Origin: GCA-003244245 sp963712995
Lineage (GTDB): Bacteria > Actinomycetota > Actinomycetes > Mycobacteriales > Pseudonocardiaceae
DNA length: 64,000 bases
Direction of reading: 5' to 3'
NCBI GenBank assembly: GCA_963712995.1
Contig: CAVQKH010000028.1
Span: 15,182-79,181 of the forward strand
Shown in pieces: positions 27,242-36,901 of this stretch. The notes beneath the pieces were generated by a model. It was given only the letters and a program-made list of their open reading frames with translations, was not told where the DNA came from and searched no databases. How positions within the stretch are numbered: the first letter of the stretch is position 1; every line of letters begins with the position of its first letter. The position numbers and the translations under genes were made by a program.

Positions 27242-27883
27242 TCAGCCGGATCGGCAAGGACATGCACTGACGTTGGGTTCAGCCGTGATCAGCAGGTGCT
27301 CGAGCGCGTTTACCCAGGTTTCCACGATGGCGTTGTCGTCGACCCTGCTGTGCGCGGTGCCCAGCAGGTTGGGAAGTAGTCGGGTAGAGATGAGGGCGCC
27401 GAGCCCGATCGTCGCGATGGCGTCAGCCTGTTGGGCGGATACCACCGATCCAGATCGGTCGGTGATCCACTCAGCGAACTCGCGGTAGGTCGCCTCGACG
27501 ACCTGGACGACGGCGTCGGTGAGGATTCGCGGTCCGTGCCGAGCCTCGCTGGCGAGTAGCCGCAGTAGCTGGGCTTCCTGGTCGAGCTCGGCAAGGACAT
27601 ACCGGGCGGCGATGGTGAGTTCGGTGTGCAGATCTCCGAGGTCGGCGAAGAGCCGGCGAATGTCGCGCAGGGCGGCCAGGCGGCTGAGCTGCCGTTGCAC
27701 TCCGGCGGTCAGGAGTGCTTCCTTGGACCGGAAGTGGTGGTAGATACCGCCGGCGCCGGGGGACAGGCCGGCAGCTTGTTCGATCCGGGTGATGCTGGTA
27801 CCGCGGTAGCCGTGTTCGCTGAACAGCTCCATCGCCGCGTCGATGATGCGATCCCGGGTTGCCACGGTTGACAGATCGCCCAT
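27242..27883 (-). CDS. TetR-family repressor
   Basis: A 213-residue TetR-type regulator starting at ATG 27883. The helix-turn-helix TRDRIIDAAMELFSEHGYRGTSITRIEQAAGLSPGAGGIYHHFRSKEALL is canonical. The C-terminal ligand domain contains RLLASEARHGPRILTDAVVQ and IATIGLGALISTRLL. It is divergent from the ABC1 kinase gene with 50 nt between starts, and an AAGTA-N2-TACTT inverted repeat lies in the gap. It most likely represses both genes. The ligand is unknown. Confidence 0.9.
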   Translation of the reverse strand: MGDLSTVATRDRIIDAAMELFSEHGYRGTSITRIEQAAGLSPGAGGIYHHFRSKEALLTAGVQRQLSRLAALRDIRRLFADLGDLHTELTIAARYVLAELDQEAQLLRLLASEARHGPRILTDAVVQVVEATYREFAEWITDRSGSVVSAQQADAIATIGLGALISTRLLPNLLGTAHSRVDDNAIVETWVNALEHLLITAEPNVSACPCRSG

Positions 27884-27890
27884 GGCACCA

Positions 27891-27902
27891 AAGTATGTAC
27901 TT
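27891..27902. promoter_or_regulatory. Putative TetR operator
   Basis: AAGTATGTACTT is an inverted repeat (AAGTA, 2-nt centre, TACTT) in the 50-nt gap between the divergent tetR and ABC1 kinase starts. A TTGACG hexamer on the minus strand lies next to it and could be the -35 of tetR. Confidence 0.55.
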
Positions 27903-27933
27903 AGGCACGTCAAGCGTCAACTGAGGAGATGCG

Positions 27934-29334
27934 ATGGCGGTGTTCAGCGAGCATGGTCGAAGTCGGCTGGCCCGTACGGTTCCGCTGGCCGGGTTGGCTG
28001 GCCGGACCGCCGGTGAGGCGGTGGTCGCCGCGCTGCGCAAGCGGTTGACCGGCGAGGACAGCGCCGAGTTCCACGAGCGGACCAGCGAGCGTTACGCCGC
28101 GATGCTCGGCCACTCGAAGGGTGTGTTGATGAAGGCCGGGCAGGTGCTGTCCTTCGTCGCGCTCGGGTCGCTGGTCCCCCCGGAGCGCCAGCGCGTCTAC
28201 CAGGCGGCGATGGCCCGGCTCCAGGCCGACGCCCCGCCGATGGCCCCCGAACTGGCCTCGGCGGTGGTGGAGGCTGAGCTGGGCGCGCCGCCGGAGGAGG
28301 TCTTCGCGGAGTTCGACCCGCAGGCGTTCGCGGCGGCCTCGATCGGGCAGGTCCACGCGGCACGGCTGACCGATGGGCGGCGGGTGGCGGTCAAGGTGCA
28401 GTACCCCGGGGTCGATCAGGCCATCCGGGCGGATCTGGACAACACCGAGCTGCTGGCCACCTTCCTGCAGCTGGTCGGGGCGATCATGCCCGGCTCCAGT
28501 CGGCTCGATGTGCGCGAGCTGGCCCGGGAAGTGGCGGCCCGGATCGGCGAGGAGATCGACTACCGCATCGAGGCCACTCACCAGAGCGACTTCGCTGACG
28601 CATACCGGGATCATCCGTTCATCCGCATCCCCGAAGTGGTGCCGCAGCTATCGACCCGCCGGGTGCTCACCATGGATCTCGCCGAGGGCATGCGCTGGTC
28701 GCAGGCGGTGGCGGCGGATCAGCAGTCGCGGGACCGGTGGGGCGAGGTGATCTACCGGTTCGCGCTGGGCAGCCTGCGCATGGTGGGCATGTTCCACGCC
28801 GACCCCCATCCGGGCAACTACCTGTTCCACGACGACGGTGCGGTGACGTTCCTGGATTTCGGTTGCGTCAACCGGTTCTCCACAGCACAGATCGCGCTGA
28901 TGCAACGGGTCGTCGCCGCCGCGATCGCCGACGACGCCGCGGCCTTGTGGGACGCCTTCGTCGAGATCGGCTTCCTGACCGCCTCCGACGCACCCACACC
29001 GGCGGAGCTGCTCCACTGGTACCGCGACAAGCTGCAACCACTGCTGGCCGAGCAGCCCTTCACCTACACGCCGGAGTACGCCGCGTCCATGGTGGCGGGC
29101 ATCTTCGCCCGCCGGGGCGCGGCAGGGTCGGTGATGCGCCGCTTCGAGCTGCCCCGCGAGTACGTGTTCCTCAGCCGGATCGACCTCGGACTCACCGCCC
29201 TGCTGGCCGAGCTGGAAGCCACCGGTCCGTGGGCGGCGATCCGCAGCGAATGGGACGAGAACGGGCCGCCCGCCACCGAGATCGGCGAGCTCGACGTCGA
29301 ACATTGGGCCCGGCGGGGGCTCAGACCGTCATGA
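27934..29334 (+). CDS. ABC1/UbiB-family kinase-like protein
   Basis: A 466-residue AarF/ABC1/UbiB protein. ATG 27934 follows GAGGAG by 5 nt. Family motifs are in order: KGVLMKAGQVLSF (the KxGQ motif near residue 66), FAAASIGQVHAARL (the ASIGQ alanine-rich loop), VAVKVQYPG with the ATP-site Lys, EIDYRIEATHQSDF, and the catalytic HADPHPGNY with its Asp followed by LDFGCV. It is an atypical ATPase/kinase linked to quinone or isoprenoid lipid handling. Its stop overlaps the P450 start by ATGA, so it may supply or regulate that (now broken) enzyme. Confidence 0.92.
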   Translation: MAVFSEHGRSRLARTVPLAGLAGRTAGEAVVAALRKRLTGEDSAEFHERTSERYAAMLGHSKGVLMKAGQVLSFVALGSLVPPERQRVYQAAMARLQADAPPMAPELASAVVEAELGAPPEEVFAEFDPQAFAAASIGQVHAARLTDGRRVAVKVQYPGVDQAIRADLDNTELLATFLQLVGAIMPGSSRLDVRELAREVAARIGEEIDYRIEATHQSDFADAYRDHPFIRIPEVVPQLSTRRVLTMDLAEGMRWSQAVAADQQSRDRWGEVIYRFALGSLRMVGMFHADPHPGNYLFHDDGAVTFLDFGCVNRFSTAQIALMQRVVAAAIADDAAALWDAFVEIGFLTASDAPTPAELLHWYRDKLQPLLAEQPFTYTPEYAASMVAGIFARRGAAGSVMRRFELPREYVFLSRIDLGLTALLAELEATGPWAAIRSEWDENGPPATEIGELDVEHWARRGLRPS

Positions 29335-30489
29335 TCCCCACCGTTGATCCGTACCCGGCCTACTGCGCGATGCGTGAACAACACCCGGTGTACTGGGACG
29401 GCGACCTGGACGCATTCCTGGTCACCACCTACGCCGAGGCGAGTGCGGTGCTGCGCGGTCCGGGGTGGAGCAGCGACCCGAACCGCAACCCCGCACTGGC
29501 CACCCGGTTCGATCGCGCCGAACCCGGAACCCAAGCGCTGCGCACCCTGCTGACGATGGACCCGCCTGAGCACACCCGGCTCCGGCGGCTCCTCGCCCCC
29601 GCTTTCACCCCCCGGTCCATCGACGCGCTGCACCCCCGGATCACCGCGGTGGTCCGCTCCGCCCTTGCCGACCTCGAGAAGGCGGGTGAGGTCGACGTCA
29701 TCGCCGAGGTCGGCTATCCGATCCCGCTCGCCGTGATGTGCGAGCTGCTCGATGTCGACATCGAGGGCGCGCAGCTGCTGCGGACCGAGACTCCCAAGCT
29801 GGTGGGAATACTCGAGTTCAACCCCGACGCCGACGCGGTCCTTGCGGCTGAGGAAGCAGGTGCCAGCCTCGCGCTGCATCTGCTGCCCATGCTCGGCGAC
29901 CGCCGTCACCGGCCCGGCGAGGATCTGGCCAGCCAGCTGCTGCGCCTCGGAGACGACAGCGACGCGCTGGGACTCGACGAGGTGCTCGCCACCTGCATCC
30001 TGCTGCTCACCGCCGGGCACGAGACCACCGCCAACGTGATCGGCAACGGTGTCCTCACCCTGATGGAACACCCCGACCAACTCCATACTGCTCCAGCGTG
30101 ATCCTGCGCTGATCAAGCCGGCGATCGAGGAGATACTCCGGTTCGAGTGCCCCGCCAAGATCGTCGGTCGTACCGCCCTCATCGACCAGCGGCTGGGCGG
30201 GCAGACCATCCGCGCCGGCCAGCGCGTGCTCGTCCTGCTCGGCGCAGCGAACCGGGATCCGGCACAGTTCCGCGACCCCGAGTGTTTCGACATCACCCGC
30301 GCTCCCGCTGCGCACCTCGCTTTCGGCGGGGGACCGCACTTCTGCCTCGGAGCTGCCCTGTCTCGCGCGGAGGCCCAGGAGACCCTACGGCAGCTGTTGC
30401 CGCTGTTGACCGAGTGGCACCTCGCACCTGGAGCGCCCGCCTGGCGAGCCTCCGACACCTTCCGCGCCCTCGAAAAGCTCCACCTGCAT
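29331..30489 (+). pseudogene. Cytochrome P450, frameshifted
   Basis: Translation starts at ATG 29331 inside the ABC1 stop (ATGA). The first frame runs through the I-helix LLTAGHETTANV and stops at 30099-30101. The downstream frame holds the rest: PAIEEILRFECP with the ExxR motif, and the haem loop FGGGPHFCLGAAL with the Cys ligand. The two parts join if one base is removed near 30085 (extra C in CAACTCCATACTG). After about 30489 the second frame runs on to 30900 with unrelated sequence, so the normal 3' end may also be lost. The two halves together would be about 385 residues, a usual bacterial P450 size. Confidence 0.82.
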
Positions 30490-30707
30490 CAACCCCGCGA
30501 CTTGATCCTGAGGACTTCCTCCGCCATGAGAATCCGTCCCCTGCGCGGCTCATGTGGCCTCTCCGTCCCGCGGCGAGGGTACCGAGGGGCGGAGTGCCCG
30601 GTGTGTTCTCGGTTTGGGCTTGCGCCGGTGTCTCAGCCGGGCGCCTCGGTCTGGGGTCCGGTTCGCATCGGTGATCGCCGAACACCAGTTCCAGCGGTCC
30701 TAGGTGA

Positions 30708-31903
30708 TCAACAGGCCTTGGGCTCCAGCGGTGTCAGCGTCGTGAACCGTCCGGACCACTCGCCCTTCGCGTTGCCCATCGCCACCTCACCGAGGCGCAG
30801 TCGCTGGATGTCAGAGGTGCCAGCAGGAGCAAAGATGTGGTGGGCGTCACGCAGATATCGTTCGATGGGACGGTCGGTGAACAGCCCCGAGGCGGCATGA
30901 ATCTCCATGGCGCTACGCGCCGAGTCCAGGGCCAGCTCCACATTGACCAGCTTGGCGTTCATCAGTTGCGCATCGCAGGACAGACCGCGGTCCAGCAGAT
31001 GCACCGCGTGGTAGGCGACCGCCGCGCAGTCATCAATCGCGACTGCATCTGACCCAGCTTAGTTACAGGGCCAAGTTCGACCAGCGGAGCGCCGTAACGT
31101 TGCCGCTCGGCGCAGAACGCCGCAGTCTCCTCGAGAATCGCCTGGTGGATGCCGAGCGAGACCGCGGTGAGGTTGGCCCGCCCATAGAGCACGCTGGAGG
31201 AGTACGCGATCGACAGACCATCTCCCTCCTCACCGATCCGGTTCGTCGCCGGCACCCGGCAGTGATCGAAGATCAGCTCTCCGAAGCTGAACCCATGCAG
31301 GCCCAGCGCGGGTTTCTGCGGGCCCAGGAGGAAACCGGGGCGGTCAGACTCCACCAGGAATGCGGACAGTCCTTGGGATCCCGGACCAGTGCGCACGACC
31401 ACTCCATGCAGGTCGCCGACATGGCTGTTGCCGACGAAGACCTTGCGACCATCAAGCAGATAGTCGTCGCCGTCCCGGATGGCGCTGCTGGTCATGCCCA
31501 GGACGTGCCCGCCCGACTCAGGCTCGGTGACCGCGATCGTCGGCAGGCAGTCGCCCGAGGCGATGACGGGCAACCACTGCTTCTTCTGTTCCTCAGTGCC
31601 GAAGTGGACGATCTTGGCGACGCCGAGCTGTGACGCCTGGACCATGGCACCCATGGCACCACTCACTCGAGCCAGTTCCTCGATGATCACCGTCTTCGCA
31701 AGATGACCCGCCCCCATGCCGCCGTACCGGTCCGGAATGGTCACTCCGATCCACCCCTGACGAGCGATCAACCGGGAAAGCGCACGGGAGACAGAACGGG
31801 ACGCCTCCATGTCCGGTATTCGCGGCCCGATCTCACGCTCCGCGAACGCTCTTACCTGTTGGCGTAGTTCCTCATGCCGATGGTCGCCGAAGTAACAGTC
31901 CAT
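30708..31903 (-). pseudogene. Acyl-CoA dehydrogenase, frameshifted
   Basis: The first frame starts at ATG 31903 and shows the family order: DHRHEELRQQVRAFAEREIGP, WIGVTIPDRYGGMGAG, the FAD-binding TIAVTEPESGGHVLGMTSSA, VGNSHVGDL and FGELIFDHCRVPA. Near 31045 one base is lost after LGQMQSR, and the frame that follows encodes DDCAAVAYHAVHLLDRGL and the C-terminal helix RYLRDAHHIFAPAGTSDI, which has the usual cofactor-tail pattern. Both parts together make about 395 residues, a normal length. It lies tail to tail with the P450 remnant, also frameshifted, so the pair may have belonged to one lost pathway. Confidence 0.82.
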
Positions 31904-32433
31904 GACGAGCCCCCTTCAATGGCACACCCACGCTTAAATACCAGAGCGAAGTCAAGCTTCCGCAGCGGTCCCGTCTCCGTGCAGGCGACGCTCACAATGG
32001 CATCGTCCCCCAAAGTTTCGATCTTAATTAGCAGATTCTCCCCGGGATCTCAACCGAATTCTCAACCAAACCAGCAAATGGGGCTCTCCTGTTCATCACT
32101 CGACAACAGTGCTGCGGTTCGGGACAGGCCCGCTGGCGCTGACGGCGTTGCGCAGATAGCTAACTGCCATCAAGCGCCCCTTCACGCTTCCCGGCAGGGA
32201 CATCATCCCGCTCCTGGCGTTCTACACCTCCGAGCACCGTACCAAGATCACAAAATCGGCGCACTCGAATTCGAAAAGGGCCTGTCAGACCCTGGCGGGT
32301 ATAGCGATCTCGGAGGCGGTGGCCCTCGGGTCGAGGTCGTTGCGTGCCGGCGGCCGCTACCAGCACGATCACGGCGTGGGCCGTAAACTTCGCTGGATCC
32401 ACCAGGCCAACCGATAACGAAACAGCTGGTTTT
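31904..32433. other. 530-nt region without intact genes
   Basis: No convincing gene. At 32341-32402 (minus strand) it holds the start of a Fic-family gene: GTG 32402 followed by DPAKFT. Between about 32384 and 32430 the sequence closely matches the upstream region of the Fic remnant at 55189-55240. The rest has no recognised features. Confidence 0.5.
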
Positions 32434-33597
32434 CTATGGGTGGTCGGTCCGTACCAGGAGTGTGTTGATCCGGTGCCGCAGGTGGGCGACCTCGTCGAGG
32501 TGCTGGTGCGTGACGGCGTAGCGGGCCAGTTCGCGCAGGTCGTCGGTGACGCGGCGGGAGCGCAGGGCGCCGGCGGCATCCAGAGCCGCGTGTCCGATGC
32601 TGGCGGCCTGAATCGGGTCACCGGTGGCCATGATCAGACTGGCGAGCTTGGTCAGGCAGATCGCCCGGGAGCGGGCATGGCTGGTGCTGTGGCCGCTGGC
32701 TGCCACGGTGAGCCGAGCGGTGGCCTGCGCAGGGTTACGGTCAATCATCGCCAGGTCAAATAAGGCGTGTCCGGTTTTCGCGGCGTGGAAAGCAGCGCCG
32801 TAGTAAGCCATGAACGGCGAGTCGTTGGCCGGATTGGCGTGTGCGAAGTGGTCGTCGGCGGTGCCGATGACAGCCAGTGCCTCGCTGACCCGGTGCATCT
32901 TGGCCAGTGCGCGGCCTCGGTCGGTGTGCAGCATCGCCCGCTCAGTCTCGGTGAGCCGATCAGCCCGGACCAGAGCGTGGTCAGCGAACGTGAGCGCCTT
33001 ATCCGGATGGCCCGGTCCGGATCGCCTGCGCCGTCGTACTCGACAAGACTGCGGCACGCAGGTGCCAGTCGTCGGCCTGCTCGGCGCAGGCCAACGCGAA
33101 GCTGAGTATGCGGCGAGCATCCTCGTGGGCGTAGGCGTCGAAGCTGATGTAGCCAGCGGTCTCAGCGAGATCACCGACCGTGGAGAACAGTTCCGGGCGT
33201 AGCCGATCTGGACAGATGGCATCGAGTAGCTGGGCTGACCAGCGTAGCTGCGCCAGGGCGGCATCCCGGGTAAGTCCGCCTCCATAGGTGAAGTCCCAAC
33301 TGGAGAACCCTCTTGATGCGGCGCGGATCTGCTCGATGTCGGTCGCGCCGACCCGGCGTGGGATCGGGGTGGGTTGGGTGCCCTCCAGCAGCGCCGCGAG
33401 GGGTCCCCCCAGGGCCATGGCGCCCACGCCGAGGGCGGTGTGGAGGGACTGTCTGCGGTTCACGTTCTCCAGCTTGACTGCCGCGCGACGGCCGTTGACG
33501 AACCCCAGCGCGGCATCGGTGGTGCCACCCAGGATGGCCCGGAAGGCTTCCCGGTACAGTTTACCCGGCCACCGGATGACGCCCCTTTCGAGTTTCC
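32434..33597 (-). pseudogene. XRE/TPR regulator, headless and frameshifted
   Basis: The minus strand encodes the end of an XRE helix-turn-helix (KLERGVIRWPGKLYREAFR) followed by DAALGFVNGRR, NVNRRQSLHTALGVGAM and a helical TPR-like domain (LLDAICPDRLRPELFSTVGDLAETAGYISFDAYAHEDARRI). The first part of the HTH is missing: it is joined to a truncated transposase at about 33597. A one-base insertion near 33019 (GGGCCAT instead of GGGCAT) breaks the frame; the other frame then continues HPDKALTFADHALVRADRLTETERAML to the normal end at 32434. The gene is dead twice over. Confidence 0.75.
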
Positions 33598-34513
33598 GAC
33601 GTAATTCTCGCTGGCGTGGCGATGACGGCCGGGATGTCGTCGGTGATGCTGGCGGTGAGCCACTTGCCGCGGGCGCGGGGTCCGGGTGTGGGGGACGGGG
33701 TTGTCCGGGCCGGGAGATGACGTCGGCGGGGGCCCGGGGGGCGGGTGTGGCGTCGTAGACGCCAGCGAGCTCAGCCATCCGCTTGCGGCCGTGTTTCTCT
33801 CCTGGGGACAGCCGGGTGGCCAGCTTGTGGCCGGTGGTTCGCGCGGCCTTGGCGGTGGTTTCGCGGAGCGCTTCGGGGCGCATCACGATGCCCTTGCCGT
33901 CACAGGTCAGCACCAGCAGGTCGGCATCCGAGCAGGCGGAGGGTGGGCGCTGGGCGTAGAAACCGGCCACGTCGGCGACCGCGGCCCCGGCCAGCGCCTC
34001 GAGCTGGCGCTTGCCGACCCGGACCCCGCTCGCACGCTCCACCACGACGGCGGCCTGCTCGAACGACCCGCGCGCCGCCTCGATGGCGGCGAGGCGGCGC
34101 AGCCCGTGGGAATGCCTGCCCGCGGGCAGGTTCAAGACCGCATCCGCCGGGTAAAGATTGGCCACATTGGGCGCGCGGTAGGCGATCCGGGTGACCCTGA
34201 CCGTCCCGAACACGGTGGTCAACTCGCGCTGGTGACCTCGTTCCGCCCGGGCGCGCACCACGCCCTCAGCACCGGGGACACCTTCGGAACGTCGCTGCTC
34301 GCGAGAGGCCCGCAAGTCCCAGTGGTCCTGGAACAGGCTGCGCATCAGCTCCCGGGAGCGCTCGGTGAGCTGATCCTCAAGCTGAGCATGGGTCAGCTCA
34401 CCGCACCCAGGATCGGCAAGCCCGGACACGACCTCCTCGAATAACCGCTGAGACCGGTCAAACGCCCCGGCCTGTGCCTGCCCCGATTCCGCCTGCTGCG
34501 CGTACCCTGACAC
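33598..34513 (-). mobile_element. ISKra4-like transposase, 3'-truncated
   Basis: The minus strand encodes the N-terminal two thirds of an ISKra4-type transposase: SQRLFEEVVSGLADP, RVTRIAYRAPNVANLYPADAVLNLP, VVVERASGVRVGKRQLEALA and the DDE-type strand DLLVLTCDGKGIVM. GTG 34513 has AGAAGGAG upstream; a longer frame starts at 34552. Near 33690 the frame shifts, since the family sequence KWLTASITDDIPAVIA is found in another frame. At about 33597 the element stops and an XRE regulator begins, in one continuous 517-codon open frame. Terminal inverted repeats were not found. Confidence 0.7.
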
Positions 34514-34721
34514 CGGGCTCCTTCTCATGTGCCACGTTCTGGTCTTAGACACCCCGAACGTAGCGGGAAGGAGCCCATCAAGTGATCAAGACACGCGCAA
34601 AACCGCAGGTCACGCTCCCCTCAGCACTCACTTCAGAAGAGCCGCACCCGTCTTGCTTCGCCCCGCGGTCCATACGTAGAAGGCACGAAAGGCAACACCT
34701 ACCGACGCATGAGGCAACGAG

Positions 34722-35213
34722 ATGAATCGGAGTGCGCCCACCATGACGAACGAGACTGTCAGCGCGATCATCACAATCAAGGCTCCCGCTGAGGCCGTGT
34801 TCGCGATCCTCGCCAACCCAGCGAGTCATGCTGCTATCGACGGCACGGGCTGGGTCCGTGAAGCTCTCGATCGTGAAAATCTGACCGAAGCAGGCCAGAT
34901 CTTCCGGATGGCTATGTACCACGACAACCACCCGGACGGGAGCTATGAGATGGCCAACAAGGTCGAGGTATTCGACCCTCCACGCGCCATCTCCTGGGAA
35001 CCGGGCCAAATTGTCGCAGGCGATCTTGAGGTCGGTGGCTGGATCTGGCGTTACGACCTGAGCCCGGTCAGCCAGTCCGAGACGGCGGTCAAGCTCACCT
35101 ACGACTGGTCGGCGGTGCCGCAGGTCCTCCGGGAGAAAATTCAGTTTCCGCCATTCACCTCCGAACACCTCGACAACTCGCTGAGCCATCTGGCCGAGAT
35201 CGCCGCGTCGTAG
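34722..35213 (+). CDS. SRPBCC-family protein
   Basis: A 163-residue protein with the SRPBCC (START-like) fold: SAIITIKAPAEAVFAILANPASHAAIDG, then MANKVEVFDPPRAISWEPG, WIWRYDLSPVSQSETAVKLTYDWS and a long C-terminal helix (SEHLDNSLSHLAEIAAS). Such domains bind hydrophobic small molecules or act as polyketide cyclases. ATG 34722 is listed; ATG 34743 is equally possible. It stands alone. The ligand is unknown. Confidence 0.8.
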   Translation: MNRSAPTMTNETVSAIITIKAPAEAVFAILANPASHAAIDGTGWVREALDRENLTEAGQIFRMAMYHDNHPDGSYEMANKVEVFDPPRAISWEPGQIVAGDLEVGGWIWRYDLSPVSQSETAVKLTYDWSAVPQVLREKIQFPPFTSEHLDNSLSHLAEIAAS

Positions 35214-35268
35214 ACGGGCATACTGGTAATCATCACCCCTGACAACCTGAAGCCGGTGGTCGTGCAGG

Positions 35269-35757
35269 ATGGCGGCCGTGACCGCCGAGACGATTGTCGC
35301 TGGGGTGCTCATCGTCGTCGGCTTGGTGGGGATCCTGCTGCCCATCCTGCCGGGGCTGCTGCTCGTGCTGGCCGGGATTGCGGTGTGGGCGGTGCCGCGT
35401 GGTGACACCGTCGGCTGGACGGTGCTGGGTATTGCGACGGCGATCGTGGTGATCGGCAGCGTCGCGAAGTACCTGTTGCCCGGGCGGCGGCTGCGCGATT
35501 CCGGTGTGCCCGGGCGCACACTCGGTGCTGGCGCGGTGCTGGGTGTGGTCGGGTTCTTCGTCATCCCGATCGTCGGACTGTTCGTCGGGTTCGTGCTGGG
35601 TGTGTACCTCGCCGAGCGAGCCCGGCTCGGCGAGCATGCCGCAGCCTGGCCATCCACCCGCGGGGCGCTGGCCGCGGTGGGCTGGAGCATCCTCATCGAG
35701 CTCGCCGCCGGCCTGTTCGCTGCGGTGGTATGGATCGGCGGCCTGACCCTCAGTTAG
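35269..35757 (+). CDS. DUF456 membrane protein
   Basis: A 162-residue protein with five or six hydrophobic segments: GVLIVVGLVGILLPILPGLLLVLAGIAVW at the start, TVLGIATAIVVIGSVAKYLLPGRRL, VLGVVGFFVIPIVGLFVGFVLGVYL and a final helix. The PGLLLVLAGI and FFVIPIVGLFVG blocks are typical of DUF456. ATG 35269. Function is unknown. Confidence 0.85.
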   Translation: MAAVTAETIVAGVLIVVGLVGILLPILPGLLLVLAGIAVWAVPRGDTVGWTVLGIATAIVVIGSVAKYLLPGRRLRDSGVPGRTLGAGAVLGVVGFFVIPIVGLFVGFVLGVYLAERARLGEHAAAWPSTRGALAAVGWSILIELAAGLFAAVVWIGGLTLS

Positions 35758-35789
35758 CGGGCCCCTTCGCCGCCGATAGTGCCCGGCTC

Positions 35790-35920
35790 CGGGCCGGACT
35801 GGCGGGGAAGACCACCGCGATCCGCATCCTCTCGACGCTCATCCGGATGGATAGCGGCTAACCGAGTGGCAACTCGCCCCCGCCCCCGTCTGGCGAGCCT
35901 CCGACACCTTCCGCGGCTTG
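35790..35920 (+). pseudogene. Composite debris: ABC-ATPase scrap and P450 tail
   Basis: Two unrelated fragments abut. At about 35800-35862 one frame reads LAGKTTAIRILSTLIRMDSG, the P-loop region of a drug-exporter-type ABC ATPase with its Gly-rich loop incomplete. At 35861-35920 the reading EWQLAPAPVWRASDTFRG is a P450 C terminus and shares 26 identical consecutive bases with the P450 remnant at 30441-30466. Neither can be functional. Confidence 0.6.
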
Positions 35921-35928
35921 ACGATCGC

Positions 35929-36552
35929 TCATTGTATCGGCGCGGATTTTTTGGCCGACGCGGCGGCGGGCATCGTCAAGTTGATGAGATATTCCAGTAG
36001 TGTTATCAGCACTTGCTTGCTTGAATCTCGCCTGCGCACGTCGCACATCACGGTCGGGATTTCCTTGGCGATGCCCAGGGCTTCCCGAACCTCATGAGAC
36101 TCGTACACCGGCGCATTGTCGAAGCAATTGACCGCTACCGTGAACGGAATTTTTCTGCGTTCGAAGAAATCCACCGCCGCAAAACAACTCTCCAGCCGTC
36201 GGGTGTCCGCGAGGACGACCGCTCCCAGTGCCTCGCAAGCGAGTTCATCCCACATGAACCAAAAACGATCTTGGCCTGGAGTCCCGAAGAGGTAGAGGAT
36301 AAGATCAGAATTGATCGTGATGCGGCCAAAATCCAGGGCGACCGTCGTTGTGGTCTTGTCCTCGATGCCCAACAGATCATCAACGCCGGAACTCAGTTCG
36401 CTGAGCATTTCTTCAGTGCGCAATGGCCGGATCTCGCTGACCGACCCCACCATGGTTGTCTTGCCAACACCAAATCCGCCCGCTATCAAGATTTTGACCG
36501 CTCTGGCGGATAGAGCCTGGGTCACCGACGTGTCAGAGTTTACGAATGCCAT
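35929..36552 (-). CDS. cvnD: Conservon GTPase (CvnD-like)
   Basis: A 207-residue small GTPase-like ATP/GTP-binding protein, last gene of a conservon. ATG 36552 overlaps the DUF742 gene by 20 nt. P-loop GGFGVGKTTMVGSVSEI lies near residue 20, followed by EDKTTTTVALDFGRI, the switch region LFGTPGQDRFWFMWDE and the base-recognition motif NCFDNAP (NKxD-like). In conservons the sensor kinase-like CvnA, roadblock CvnB, CvnC and the GTPase CvnD form a membrane-associated complex that resembles eukaryotic G-protein signalling; this is known from Streptomyces and inferred here by gene order. Confidence 0.9.
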   Translation of the reverse strand: MAFVNSDTSVTQALSARAVKILIAGGFGVGKTTMVGSVSEIRPLRTEEMLSELSSGVDDLLGIEDKTTTTVALDFGRITINSDLILYLFGTPGQDRFWFMWDELACEALGAVVLADTRRLESCFAAVDFFERRKIPFTVAVNCFDNAPVYESHEVREALGIAKEIPTVMCDVRRRDSSKQVLITLLEYLINLTMPAAASAKKSAPIQ

Positions 36553-36901
36553 CGAGAACCGCCTGCAGTAGTCCCGTTTGGGGGAAATCCGATGTTCGCG
36601 GTGGGGATCGGAAAATAATGAGTCCCCAATCGATGAGATCACTGAGCAATACCTTGACCACCACAAGCGGCAGGTTCAGCGTCGCGGACACTTCAGCGAT
36701 CGACAACGGCTGCCGGGACATCCGTAGAATGTGAGCGTATTCCCGGTCCACATTCACGTGGCGGTCTGCCCGCACCGCAACAACAAGTGTAGTCATCTCG
36801 AGGTCGTGACGAGTCGGTCGGGTCCGACCGCGGGCGACCGCATAAGGTCGAACCAGAGGACCTGCATCCTCATCGAACCAAAACTCGTTTTCTACCTTCA
36901 T
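36533..36901 (-). CDS. cvnC: DUF742 conservon protein (CvnC-like)
   Basis: A 122-residue DUF742 protein. ATG 36901 overlaps the roadblock gene by 4 nt. It begins FWFDEDAGPLVRPYAVARGRTRP, the standard DUF742 opening, then a winged-helix-like part with REYAHILRMSRQPLSIAEVSATLNLPLVVVKVLLSDLIDWGLI. The middle gene product of the conservon probably links the roadblock protein and the GTPase. Confidence 0.9.
   Translation of the reverse strand: MKVENEFWFDEDAGPLVRPYAVARGRTRPTRHDLEMTTLVVAVRADRHVNVDREYAHILRMSRQPLSIAEVSATLNLPLVVVKVLLSDLIDWGLIIFRSPPRTSDFPQTGLLQAVLDGIRKL

Noticed and set aside
28737..29330. Upstream extension of the P450 open frame from 28737
   Set aside because: It lies out of frame inside the ABC1 kinase gene; the P450 starts at ATG 29331.
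30490..30900. C-terminal extension of the P450 beyond residue HLH
   Set aside because: The sequence is low complexity, unlike any P450 tail, and overlaps the acyl-CoA dehydrogenase remnant on the other strand.
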